Of a stretch of 64,000 nt of DNA, positions 1 to 10,993 are shown piece by piece; position 1 is the stretch's first letter; each line of letters opens with the position of its first letter. Under the pieces are notes generated by a model that searched no databases, had not been told where the DNA came from, and saw only the letters and a list, made by a program, of their open reading frames with translations. Both the position numbers and the translations under genes were made by a program. This stretch comes from Chlorops oryzae (Eukaryota; Arthropoda; Insecta; Diptera; Chloropidae). The stretch spans positions 134,182,573 to 134,246,572 of the forward strand of contig CM035806.1 of assembly GCA_020466095.1 (NCBI GenBank). The letters are read 5' to 3'.

Positions 1-808
1 ATAATGTACATGCATAAGAAGAATCTGTTGCTCAAATACATACATATATACTCCATTGTATTTTGTCTTTCGATTATTTAAGTTTCCTTCTCTTGATAGG
101 TACATCTACATTAAATATAAATTTTAAATATGTACATACAGCTATATCAATAACAATATACGGAATTCGGCATAAAATTTTCCTCACCTGATTCTTTAGA
201 ATCTATAAAAACTTTGTACAGCTACTGTCATTGCTTTTTATTGGTTCTGTTATACATATATACGTTTTGAAGTTTTTAATCGGTTTTTAACCCTGAACAT
301 ATTAATATTTGTGATTTTATATATGTATGCACATATGTAAGTATTTGATGGGATCATCTACATAAGAGAGTGTGCTGAATGCGGTATAAAATGTGTTGCC
401 CATTGAATTTGTAGAGAGTTGAGCACCGCTGAATTCGATGTATTTACAACGGCCCGTTTTACGAGTACGTTTTACATTAGTTTGAGTAAATTTAATACGG
501 GCAAAAAAATTCATGCATTTACATTTAGCAAAATAATGCATTATGCAAAATGGATGACTGTTGTTTTTTTTTTTTTTTAGCATCACCGTTCCCACTTCCT
601 GAGCTTCTTTGACAAATTCGATTAAGAATTGTATTACTTAAAAAAAAAAAAAAATCAATTGGTTTCTTTTTTGCTATTTCCCTACTTACAATGCTAAAAA
701 ATCAATTATTTTTCCATTTTCCTTAAACGTTATTCTTAACATGAGATATTCAAACGAATTTTGTGAAAACGAATTATGCATCGAGTTTCTTTGATGATGG
801 GTGATAAT

Positions 809-978
809 CAGGGCTCGGATTTTGTTGACTTTTTATTTTCAATAAGAATTTTTTTGAATTTAGAAAGGGGGTTGGGGTTTCAAACTCCCTCAACTTATTC
901 GCAAAATGTTGGTAAGAAAAAATTTTACCCCATAAAGTATGCTTTACATTTTTAAAAGTCAACAAAATCCGAGCCCTG
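809..978. mobile_element. hAT-type MITE, short form, TSD GTGATAAT
   Basis: Ends CAGGGCTCGGATTTTGTTGA and its inverse at the right, flanked by a perfect 8-bp duplication GTGATAAT (801-808 and 979-986). CAGGG termini and 8-bp duplications are typical of hAT elements. Only 170 bp and non-coding. Same family as 1015-1256 and 37508-38542. Confidence 0.85.
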
Positions 979-1014
979 GTGATAATTACATCAGACATGA
1001 TGAATCCTTATGAC

Positions 1015-1256
1015 CAGCGCTCGCATTTTGTCGCATTTATAAATTTAAAGCATACTTTATGGGGCTAAAATTTTTCTTACCAAAATTTTGCGAATAAGTT
1101 TAGCGAAGTTAAACTTCAAGCCGCTTTTCTACCTTCAAAAAAATGCATATTGAAGTTAAAAATCATTTTGAATCTTAACTTTATGTGAGGTGAACAAACT
1201 TTGTACTCCATAAAGTATGCTTTAAATTTATAAAAGTCAACAAAATCCGAGCCCTG
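1015..1256. mobile_element. hAT-type MITE, older copy
   Basis: Same family as 809-978. The left end is decayed (CAGCGCTCGCATTTTGT) and the right end intact (AACAAAATCCGAGCCCTG). The flanking 8-mers (CTTATGAC, ACTATGAT) match at only 5 of 8, so it is older. The interior matches both ends of 37508-38542. Confidence 0.7.
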
Positions 1257-2120
1257 ACTATGATCAGCTTCAAGTCTCTGAAACTTAAAATACTTTTGCT
1301 ATTAAAATTACGAATGTCGAAGAATTAATTTGTATTTATTTTTCTATCAACTTCTATTTGTCTTCAGTTCAGAGAAATATGATACTACGCATCCTTTTAC
1401 CTACATAAGAAATAAAAAAAAAAAATAATCGCAAGCTTCTGTAAAATTCAAGCTATCAGAAATATAAAGACAAATATCATCAGCAGCTTTTCATGGTCAC
1501 CAAGAAATTGTTGTTGAAGCGAAATTACAGAATTTCCTTACGAAATGAATGGGGGAAATTTCATTTGTAATTTAATTACATTGTGCCATGATTTATTGAT
1601 TTAGCAGTTTCATATTTAAGTTTTTATTCATAGTTGTTGCTAAGTTTTTCTTGTTGAAATTTTTGTATAAATGCATAATAAACCCGCGCTCAATATTCTT
1701 AATTTGTGTATGACAATTGTATGTGTCCGTGTATGTACGTAAGAATGTTAATATATATTACAATGCTATTTACACAAAGTTGTTTACTTTTTCACAAGGG
1801 ACGCCAAATTGTGTCAATTGATTAAGTATCGTTTCCAAAAAAAAAAAAAAAATAAATAAAATTTATAAATCTTTACTCGGTTTTATTTGTCCAACTGCAA
1901 CGGAATTTTTCTAATGTTTGAATTGTTTATTTTGAAGTCGACACTGGATCAACGTTCCAATTTTAGATTTTTTTCACATTAGGGCGTTCAACTAACGCGC
2001 AAATAAAAAAGAAATTAATAATATGTGTTAAGGTAAACAGTTGTCAAAGTTCTAATTGAACTATTATTTTGTTCCATTGTGTCCGTATGCACAGTACACA
2101 AAATTACGTGCAAGTAAGTA

Positions 2121-2461
2121 CAGTAGAGTCTGGATAGATTGAACCAATTTTTGCAAGGCATGATCATATTACCGAGGCTGTTCGCACTATCGAGGCATTA
2201 TTTTTTTTTATGTTTAATTTGCTTTATTTGGTTCAAATACGAACGCCAATTTTTTTTTCCTAAAAAGCTGTTTTTTTTTTTTTTTTTTTTTAAGAAGCTC
2301 AATAGGGATGTTTGTTCCTTATGTTCCCCTAATGATTTTTGAAAGGCTTTCTCGCGAAAATTTAGAATACCAGCGTAATCAGTCTCATAAGTCTCAGTCC
2401 ATGTGTTCACACCACCGAGCTGTTTACTCTATCCGGGGTTCACATTATCCAGACTCTGCTG
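2121..2461. mobile_element. pogo-like MITE with TA duplication
   Basis: Begins CAGTAGAGTCTGGATAG and ends with the inverse (ATCCAGACTCTGCTG), with TA on each side. CAG ends plus TA point to Tc1/mariner-pogo. Further copies are at 13052-13365, 16057-16476, 45635-45850 and 52376-52834, with a partial reversed one at 10845-10990. The interior is AT-rich and non-coding. Confidence 0.75.
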
Positions 2462-2938
2462 TATTCTAATGCGCTTATCTGAGGCCAAAAAATGAAGTTT
2501 ATATATGTAATTGTAAGTATGCTACTGGGAACAGTTCCCCCATCATAGGTCTATCATTATGCTAAGGCTGACTTATTACAATTTGAAGTACCCGGGAGGA
2601 AATTCATTTATTCTTATTTTGTTTACAAAAAATTCTTTTTAATTTAAAAATGTTTCTTCCTTTTTGAAAATAAAAATAAAGAATTTACATTTTCATTTTT
2701 AATAATTTACATTACTTTAAATACTTAACTTATAATCAAATTATTTAGTTATATTTCATCTAAGCATCGTCAATGATGTAAGAAATGTCAACGTATCATC
2801 TTTGTATTTTAAAAATTATACTACGTTTTTATGTATTTCACGAGTTGCTATCATTATTCAAACACGGTATCTACACTTAATAATAGCTCTCTTAATGCAA
2901 TTTTGCCCCCCATTTCTATCTGTCTCGCTCTCGCTCCC

Positions 2939-2941
<3 letters not shown>

Positions 2942-2984
<43 letters not shown>

Positions 2985-2987
2985 TCT
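2942..2987. repeat. (TC)n microsatellite
   Basis: Nearly pure TC dinucleotide run of about 45 bp, downstream of the zinc transporter's 3' end. Confidence 0.9.
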
Positions 2988-3103
2988 TTATTCCATTAAT
3001 TCTAGCTAGCCATGAAATTTGATAGATCAATGTTTAATTATATATTGTTTCTTCTTCGGTTGATTTCGGTTGATTTTAGCGCGAAGCTCACTAAACTGAT
3101 ACT

Positions 3104-3499
3104 TCAAAGCTGCTCCGCGATAAATCGTTGAGTGGATTTATTTTCTTGCTCAGCGAGTAATTTCAGTTCGTCACACTGTTCTTCTGTTGCAGCAAGCGCT
3201 GTTGCTGAAGATTTAGGCAATATTGATTGTGATGATGAAATTGCAATCGACAATTCTGTTGAATTCTCATTCAGTATCGGAGCATTTGATGTATGTGTTG
3301 TATCACATCTATTTCCTGAATTACTTTGCAAGCGCAGATGCGGCGACGTTGTTGTTCTTGCTGCTGTTGTTGTTGTTGTTGTTGTTGTCACTAATGTCGT
3401 TTGTAAGTCCATAATGTGATCTTGCATGAGCTTCACTAAGTGTTTCGATGAAAGGTCTTGATGATGAGTAGTACGATTTTGTGCGGGGCAACCATGTCA
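3104..3499 (-). other. ZnT63C: Possible UGA-readthrough extension of ZnT63C
   Basis: The last coding exon (from 3582) reaches a TGA at 3499-3497 followed by C. The same frame then stays open for 130 codons to a TGA at 3106-3104. The extension begins HGCPAQNRTTHHQDL, continues with KLMQDHIMDLQTTL, a Thr run from a CAA/ACA-type repeat, a Ser/Thr/Asn-rich middle, and ends EQENKSTQRFIAEQL. UGA-C is the leakiest stop context known in flies. The open length and varied composition look protein-like. Alternatives are a chance open frame in 3' UTR, a nonsense allele, or an assembly base error at the stop. Confidence 0.5.
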
Positions 3500-5845
3500 A
3501 ACAACATCACCGTTTCCTGCATTTGTTGTGGTATTTTTACTTAAGGAATTCGGAGCTGTTGTTACCGATTCCAACAAAGAACCTATGGGAATTGATGAAA
3601 ATAAAATCAATTGATCAAACATTAATATTATGTACTAATAATTTGAACATTATTATTATAAAAAAAAAAAAAAAATAACAAAAAATATTTTAATAATAAG
3701 TAATTAAACGTTCAATCACTTTCTTCTCATCCTTTCAAGTTGTCGCCCGAAACTCAAGAAGAAACATTTATATCCTCTTTCTTGCTGCCTTTACCTTGCT
3801 CTACGTCATTACCATTTCGTCCAGCACTCCGTTGACGACACATGTATGGAGAATTTGTTGGCGATGGCAGTGGGTTCTGTAAAAAAAAATTAAATAAATA
3901 AAAATCATATATTTCAATAAGGTGTATTCGCCTTTATGTTTGTCCAACTCACCACTTTGTTGTTATTCTGACAGCAGGTAGCTTTGACGCAACCCTCCTC
4001 CGTAGTTGGACAATCTAAAGCGCAACAGTCGGATGCGCTAACATTAATACTCGAGGTACCATCGGAAACATTGCAACCTTCCATTTCTATAAATTCTGGC
4101 TGTATGGTCGTCGAGTGTATGCCCTCGTTATGAAAGAACTCCTTAACTTTCTCAGCAATTTTCATATATTCGGAAAGATTCCGACATCTTATATGCGCGG
4201 ATGCTATAATACGATCACCAGCCAATTGCCAAACATGGAACTCATGCACGGCTACAACACCGTCCACTTTTTCCAAAAGTCTTTTCTGTATCGCATCAAC
4301 CTACGCGATGATTGATTAAAAACGATAGGCGAGTCAGTCTTTTAATTTCGATAAAGGATTTTAAGGATATTCGATTCTACTCTACCATACCTGAATGTGT
4401 GTGGGAACCGTTTGCAGAAGAATCAATGCGGATTCACGCAATAGCGGCCATACTGAATGTAGAATCAATAAAACCAATACAATCGAAAGGGCTGGATCCA
4501 TATAGAAACGATATTTCCAATTCGTCTTCCACACAACCAGTGCACTTATTACAACAATAATGCTTCCAAGCGCATCACTGAGCACATGTAGAAATGCAGC
4601 GCGCATATTCATCTGTCCAGCGTCGTGACTGTGACCATGACTTGATTTCTTTACAACGGATTTATCCTTCTGAATAGAAAAAAATGTATACATAAAATTT
4701 GGAACAATTTAAAAAATTCGAAGGAACAGTTTACGACCCTCGGGAAAAACTCGAGTTAATCCTCGGGATTAACTTTTCCGGGAGTCTACTGTATATACAT
4801 ATATACAATATGTATATTGCTCTACAATTTTCACTACTCATATATGCATATCAATACCTGTTTTTCATAGGAAAAGTCTTCGTTTTCACCATCCTCATTT
4901 TCATCGACGTTTGCTAATTGCGTTAGACGGCTATGATTTCGTGTCAAGCTGCTTCCATGTGAATGCCCATGGGCGCCACCATGCTCATAGAGCAACAACA
5001 ATCCGATAATATTCACAACAAGACCAAGAGCTCCAACGATTACGAGCAACTTGGGTTCATGTATCGCTTCTTCTTCAATGAAACTGCCATAAATGAAAAA
5101 AAAAAAAATGAGAAAAAATTCAAAATTAAATAAGTTGAAAAAAAAAAGAGCATCGGTTATGGTCGACCCATACACACACGTGCATACATACCCATGACAA
5201 GTCAAAATGTCGAGTATTCATTGAATAGCAACAAGTGGTCTAGAAGAAGTGTAGTTAAAAATTATACCAACTGGTACAAATGCAATAATTGAGACTTCTA
5301 ATTGACCTTAGGAGGTCTACTTGTGGAGCAGTTAAATTTGGGAATCGTTATTTTTCAATGACAGCTCAATGGTAAAAAAAAAGGCAGCTTAAGCCATTGG
5401 TGGGCAAATTAAAAGAGAAGGAGAAGTGCTTGTATTTTCGTGACTCGTCGGAGATTACTTGGAGAGCAGTAGGAATTACTGCAGGGTACATATGTACATA
5501 TGTACACACGACCGTGTGTATATTTAATTGTGGTCATAGCAACAAATAGAAAAGCTTTAAAAATAGTGCAAGCAGAAAATTTAATCTTGACTAATTGCTC
5601 TGCTCTGCTCGGAGGAATTCAAATGTACTATGTAGGTGAATTGTTTGTACGCGAATTGTTTACCCGAACGTCTATCGAGCGATTCATTCGTTTCGAAATT
5701 ACATCAATGGATGTCAGTTTTTTTTAACCGATTCTAAAAGCAGAGCAGGCCATCATAAGCACGATTATGCTCTACTTTTCATTTTGTCTTCCATGCATCC
5801 ATGTACCTAAATGACTTAGTTTTTAAACGTTACACACACACCACA

Positions 5846-5885
<40 letters not shown>

Positions 5886-8800
5886 GGATACAGAATGTAT
5901 ATAAAAACTTACCGTTTGCAAGCTTCGATTGTGATTGAAAAGCACAATGCTACCAGAAAGACTGCGTTCACAAGAGCACCTAGGACTTCTGCACGAGCCC
6001 AGCCGAAAGTGTTCTTTGACCACTTTTTAGGGCTCATCTGAAAGAATATTTTTTTTTTTTAAATGAATGATGTTGCGATAATAGAAATTTCAATATTTAA
6101 TAAATTTATTCTCGTATTTAAATATTTAATAAAATAAAATAATAAAATAACTTTCATAAACCCATCCATAATTTTTGTCCACAGGCAGTTTTGCATGACG
6201 CCTATATTTCTCATTTGGTTTATAATATGTGACACATAAGACTCGTTGAATTTCTGAAATTTTTGTACGACGCGAAATGCCAAGATGTGTAGGTTTGTCT
6301 TATTTATGGGTTTTATCTCGTTAGAGCTGGAGATCTATCAATAATTTCGATAATCAATGACAGATTATTTAGATAATCGGAAATTTTGATAATCGATATC
6401 AATAACAGATCATCGTTTATATCAATAATCGATAATTTCAATAATCGTTTATTTCAATAATCAATATCAATAATCGATTTTAACAATAATCGTTCATTTC
6501 AATAATCGATCATTTCAATACAGTGCACTTGGGATAACGTAAACTAATTAAATCCGCGAGTATTGACGTTTACCAGATTGTTGACGTTAATGAATGTCCT
6601 CATTATTTAGATACTCGGAAATTTTGATGGTCGATATTTTCAATAATCGCTATCAATAATAGATAATCGATTTTAATAATCGATCATTTCAATCATCGAT
6701 GATTTCAATAATCGATCATTTCAATAGAATCTGAAAAAATGCCATGGAAACTTTCATGGGGTCAAAAGTTATGCATGTTTTCACTCGAGGCGCAGCACAC
6801 ACCAAATGAACAAATGAACACTCTATTAAGAAAAACAACAACACCAACAGATGAATATGCTGCCGCTTCAGGCAGAGCTAACCATTCGATTTGTACTTTT
6901 TTTCGCGGGATACTCCTTTTTTTCGGCATCCAAAAGTCTTTCCCGTGAACGAGCTAAAAATCCCTTTTTTTCACCTTTTTAAAAGCTTTTTTCTCCTTTT
7001 TCTCAAACAAAACACTAATCCCTCTAAACATTAAGTTTTTTTTTTTTATAAAAAACGAAAAGGTGACAGCACTGACTATGGTGTACTCGTATCTCTCATT
7101 TGAATCGATACGTCAATATACATACATAGTTGAAATAAAGAACAATGAGGTCTTGGACGGAACCACTCAGGCAGTTGAATACTTTTTCATGGGCAATTTT
7201 GATGCGAGCTCCGACATGAAAGGATATTAACTAACTGCTAACACTGATTCTAACACTGGATAGGCTTGGCTTGTTTGATGCAAATGGAAATGCTCCAAAA
7301 ATACATGCAAAATACGGAAGTGTTCAAAATGAACTGCTGTCATGAAAAAATTAGAAAGTGGAGAGACGAAAGTGTTTCTATTTCGGATCGCTGGATAGAA
7401 ATATTTAATAACACACGCCTGCAAAAGTGAAATTTGATTTCCCCCTTTTGAGTTGCAGTGGTGTTTCTATTAGAATTTTGTGTGCTGAAAAATTGAAAAA
7501 TATCGAAAAAAATCGAAATTTATCGAAATTTTTACTACCATTGCATTTTTAAAACTAATTTTTTTCAAATATGGTATAAAATATTTCAAAATTTTAAAAA
7601 CTTTTGTGTTCTTAAAAACATCATTCTTTAATATGACATCAAAAATAACTCACAAAACGTTAAAAGAATGGTGTAAAATGATGCTCAAAGTCGAACATTT
7701 AAAAATTTGATGAGACAATTTTTTTTTTTTTTTTTTTGAATCTAAATGAACATAGCTCACCCATGAACAGTCCCCCTTCTAAAGTATATATATAATAAAA
7801 TATGAATTTACGTCCGAACATTTTTGTTTTCGATATCCTTTTTTTTTGTCTTTTTTTTTCCATTTCGAAATCCCGCGAAACGGCTAAAATTGGAAGGATT
7901 TTCCTTCTTTTTACCCAAAAGCAGATGGCAGCATGGTTAGGCAGAGCGCGCAAAGCCGTTCGCATAGCGTTCTCTGAATTTATTCTGAAAAACTGGTTCT
8001 GTCGATTTAAAAACATTCATAAATTTTGACCCTTAAACAATTTACCTAATAATTTCGACCAATAATGTTCTTAATTTGTGTGTGGAATTTACTTTGAAGG
8101 CCTTACAGAGGTCGAATTGAAGTAATTTCGACTTTAGAAAAGATCCTCTGAAGTCAGGTAAGTTTTAAGACAAAAATTTGTTTGAAAATTAGTAAAACTT
8201 AACCAAAATAAGAATCAGAAAAATCCCCCAATCGTAGACAAAACTTGATTCAAAAACTCTTAAGGGGGTCTTCTCATTGAGCAACTTCTTTTTCGACTTT
8301 TTTTTTTGCATTTATTTATAGCTTGGGTAGTTGTGAATTATGCCCCTAAAAGGATTTTTTGAAATTCGAAATAGTTTAGAGGATATAGCCTTCTTTGTCG
8401 AGCAAGATCTGCGCTAAAACGAGTAATTTTTGCGTTGCTTCAAACTTTAAACGCGTTTATCTCGAAACCACGTTTTTCGAACTGGCGGCCATGATATCTC
8501 CAGTTCAACTGAACCGATTTTCATGAAACAAAGTGGAATCGACGCAGAATTGTCACCATTCTCGGGTGAATCTCGACCATAATTTTAAAAAATTTTTTAC
8601 TATTTTTTTTTTTACACTAAACTACAAAAAAAAAGCCCGAAATTGAAATTTTTTTTTGAATGGCCGCCATTTTGTCAAAAAAATCACAAAATTAAGCTTG
8701 AGGTTCACCCGAGAATTACATCTATACTGATTATAACCCCGTTTTTTTTTTCCATTTCGGACGCTCCGGAGACCCGGAATCGTGGCCGCCGTGACGGCAC

Positions 8801-9304
8801 CTTTTTTTTTCACCACCAACTTTGAAGTCTCATTACTTTTTGAACAGCCCACGTATCGAGGCAAAAAAATTTTTTTTATTTACTTTGAACCTTTTGTAAT
8901 ACAATAAATAAAAAAAGTTTTCAATTATTCTTTGCGTTTTCAAATAAGAATTTTTTTTAAAAAGGGTCCAAAAAACGGGTTTTCAATGAGAAGACCCCCT
9001 TAAGAATAATATTTGATCTAGATACGAGTAAGAATAGCAGCAACAAAAAATTAAAATGGTCTACTGAAGACCCAATTTCGAGATAAGTTTTAATTAAAAA
9101 GAAGGTTAAATTTTAATCACTACTCACTTGTACTGATAAAAACGAAATGACTAGAGCAGCAATATCGCCCAACATGTGAAAGCTATCAGCAACCAGTGCC
9201 ATTGAATTTGTAACATAACCGACAATGATTTCCACAAAGAAAAATATCGCAGTCATTAACATCATCGATAGCAGGCGGCATTTTTTTCCAGTGTATTTAC
9301 CCAT
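3497..9304 (-). CDS. ZnT63C: Zinc transporter ZnT1-type, 7 coding exons
   Basis: Cation diffusion facilitator (SLC30) exporter moving Zn2+ out of the cytoplasm, expected at the plasma membrane. Coding exons on the minus strand are 9304-9128, 6037-5913, 5083-4858, 4669-4391, 4300-3953, 3876-3795 and 3582-3497. All have GT-AG borders and the phases agree, giving 440 residues. Zinc-site residues visible are His43/Asp47 (SFHMLGD) in TM2 and His204/Asp208 (FLHVLSDALG) in TM5. The His-rich loop lies at about 135-143 and 187-191, and the C-terminal cytoplasmic domain (VDGVVAVHEFHVWQL) is in exon 5. KNTFGWARAEVLGALVN in exon 2 is typical of the ZnT1 group. The start ATG follows a good 3' splice site (AG at 9315-9316), so at least one upstream non-coding exon is expected but not located. 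Intron 1 (about 3.1 kb) holds repeats. The exact Drosophila orthologue is inferred from memory, not searched. Confidence 0.92.
3754..3876 (-). other. ZnT63C: Alternative terminal exon by intron retention (ZnT63C)
   Basis: If the donor at 3794-3793 (CAAG|GTAAAG) is not used, exon 6 reads on for 13 codons (KGSKKEDINVSS end) to a TGA at 3756-3754. This would give a shorter C-terminus of about 425 residues. The spliced form is preferred because the donor is strong and joins in phase to exon 7. Confidence 0.35.
4735..4795. mobile_element. One end of a pogo-like element in a ZnT63C intron
   Basis: Read on the minus strand, it starts CAGTAGACTCCCGGAAAAG and includes a short inverted segment (ACTCGAGTTAATC / GATTAACT). 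Only one terminus is visible, so this is a fragment. It sits in the intron between coding exons 3 and 4. Confidence 0.5.
5831..5883. repeat. (CA)n microsatellite
   Basis: CA/ACC-interrupted dinucleotide run in a zinc transporter intron, about 30 bp 3' of the exon 2 donor on the coding strand. Confidence 0.9.
6340..6725. repeat. Irregular array of ATAATCGAT-type units
   Basis: More than 15 loosely spaced copies of AATAATCGAT / ATCATTTCAATAATCG in intron 1 of ZnT63C. They are interrupted near 6531 by what looks like a pogo-like end (CAGTGCACTTGGGATAACG). Many units contain ATCGAT. Confidence 0.7.
8264..8999. mobile_element. TTAA-flanked inverted-repeat element
   Basis: 17-bp perfect terminal inverted repeats GGGGGTCTTCTCATTGA, flanked by TTAA on both sides (8260-8263 and 9000-9003). 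It is 736 bp, non-coding, and lies in intron 1 of ZnT63C. TTAA targets suggest a piggyBac-type or similar transposase; the termini are not classic piggyBac ends, so the superfamily is uncertain. Confidence 0.8.
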
Positions 9305-9319
9305 TTTAGAAAATCTAAA

Positions 9320-10840
9320 AATGATAAGAGAAACACAGAGAATTTGAATGAAGGACAATTTAATATAATGTAAACATGAATACACATATATGAGCCGATT
9401 TTTAGAAAGAGCTATCGTAATTTGCTTGCTGTTTGCTATTTGCTGTTAGACTAGACTCTAGAGATAAGGATACGTGCGTTGATGCATAGATGATATTCCT
9501 CTCCCGACCCAACAACGCGTGGCATGGCGTGGCGAACGCTTTTGATCCTTATCCCAACAAATGGATTAGTAAATTTTATAATTAAATGCAACGGCGGGCG
9601 AGTCTACGTACATCATTGTTTTTGGCACTGGAGATTATGGAATCGTTTCGCCGAGCTCCTGGAGAACACACAACACAAAATGGACTATTTCGACACGAAT
9701 TATACATATTGTATTTCATTGCTATGAAACCAAAAGCATTAAATAAACAAGTCAATATTTTAATCGCGGTTTCAAATTGTTTTCAGATAGTAAACACAAC
9801 GATAAAGCGTTGGTTGCCATCATCAAACATGAGAACATCAAATAAAACACCAAAAACGATTCGATTTATGTTATGTACATAAATATATCTGTTGAAGGGG
9901 TCGAGTGCCACGTCGAATAAAAATTTGAATACAATCACAACAAGTCAGTGGCGAACGCAGGGGCTATGGTTTTCTGAGTATGTTTAAACCCTCTCCGACA
10001 ATGCGAGGTATCTCAAAAGAGCACAAGAAAAAAAAAATCATGTAACGCCTCAAACCTCTTCTCAAATAATTTTCTGCCCACCCGTGTGCAAAAAGCAAAC
10101 AACAACAAAGCAAAAGAAATAACTATTGTCGTATTTATTTATATGTCCACAGCTTTCGCAGTAACTCAGTGTTTTTCTAAATCAATAAAAATGCGAAAAC
10201 ACGTGTTAAGATATCAGATATCCCTAAATAATTGAATTAGATCTTGATACAGCGAATAATTGGTTTTAAAAATAAAAACAAAGGAAAAAATACTGTGTCT
10301 TGTGAGATTTTACGTACCATGGATATACATACGCCCTCCACCCTTGCCCTTTGAAATTGTGTTAAATTCAAGTCACCAGGAGAATTCAGTTAGCCAAACA
10401 TTGATTATCCGAACTCGTTCTTCACGGATCTAATTACCTACAGAATGAAACCGAAATTTTAACCCTTTCAAACTGAATTATACGGCACACTTCTGGTTTT
10501 ATTTGGTTCAGATAATAGGGATTCGAATGCTTCTTGATTAGACGATTACAATAAACAGTGCGTTAAAGGATAATTATTGGATAGCGGGCATGATCCCATT
10601 GGACTTTAACCCTTTAACGCTTGGGGACGCATATTTGTATCTACGTAGTTTTGACGATTATAGGATTTACTCTTCACGACATTGTTCTATAAATCGTTTC
10701 ACTTATGTGGTGACAAATTTTTGCTTTATGCGTTCAAGGATTAAGAAAAAAATCCGTTGCATCAAACACATGCCGGAAAGAGAACTTGATTTTTCCAGGT
10801 CATATGGACTTTATTATTTTTATTAGTTCTAAGTAATATT
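9320..10840. other. Upstream region of ZnT63C, no gene seen
   Basis: The promoter and first non-coding exon of the zinc transporter probably lie here or further right, but no clear start site was recognised. The rest is AT-rich with no supported reading frame. Confidence 0.4.
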
Positions 10841-10844
10841 ACAT

Positions 10845-10990
10845 TCGTGTCTGGATAATGTGAGCCCCGGATGGAATGAACACCTCGGTGGTGTAAACGC
10901 GTGGACTGAGGCTTATAAAACAGATGACACTGCGTTATAAACTTTTCGCGAGTAGAAAAATCGTAAGGAAAACGTGAGAAGGGCGATTCC
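10845..10990 (-). mobile_element. Partial pogo-like MITE, reversed
   Basis: Reverse of the right-hand 140 bp of the 2121-2461 family: GTGTCTGGATAATGTGAGCC, then a decayed CACCTCGGTGGTGT segment and CTTTTCGCGAG. The other end is missing. Confidence 0.6.
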
Positions 10991-10993
10991 ATT

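Noticed and set aside
3132..3419. Plus-strand open frame with a Val run
   Set aside because: It is the opposite-strand shadow of the CAA/GTT repeat in the possible readthrough extension of the zinc transporter.
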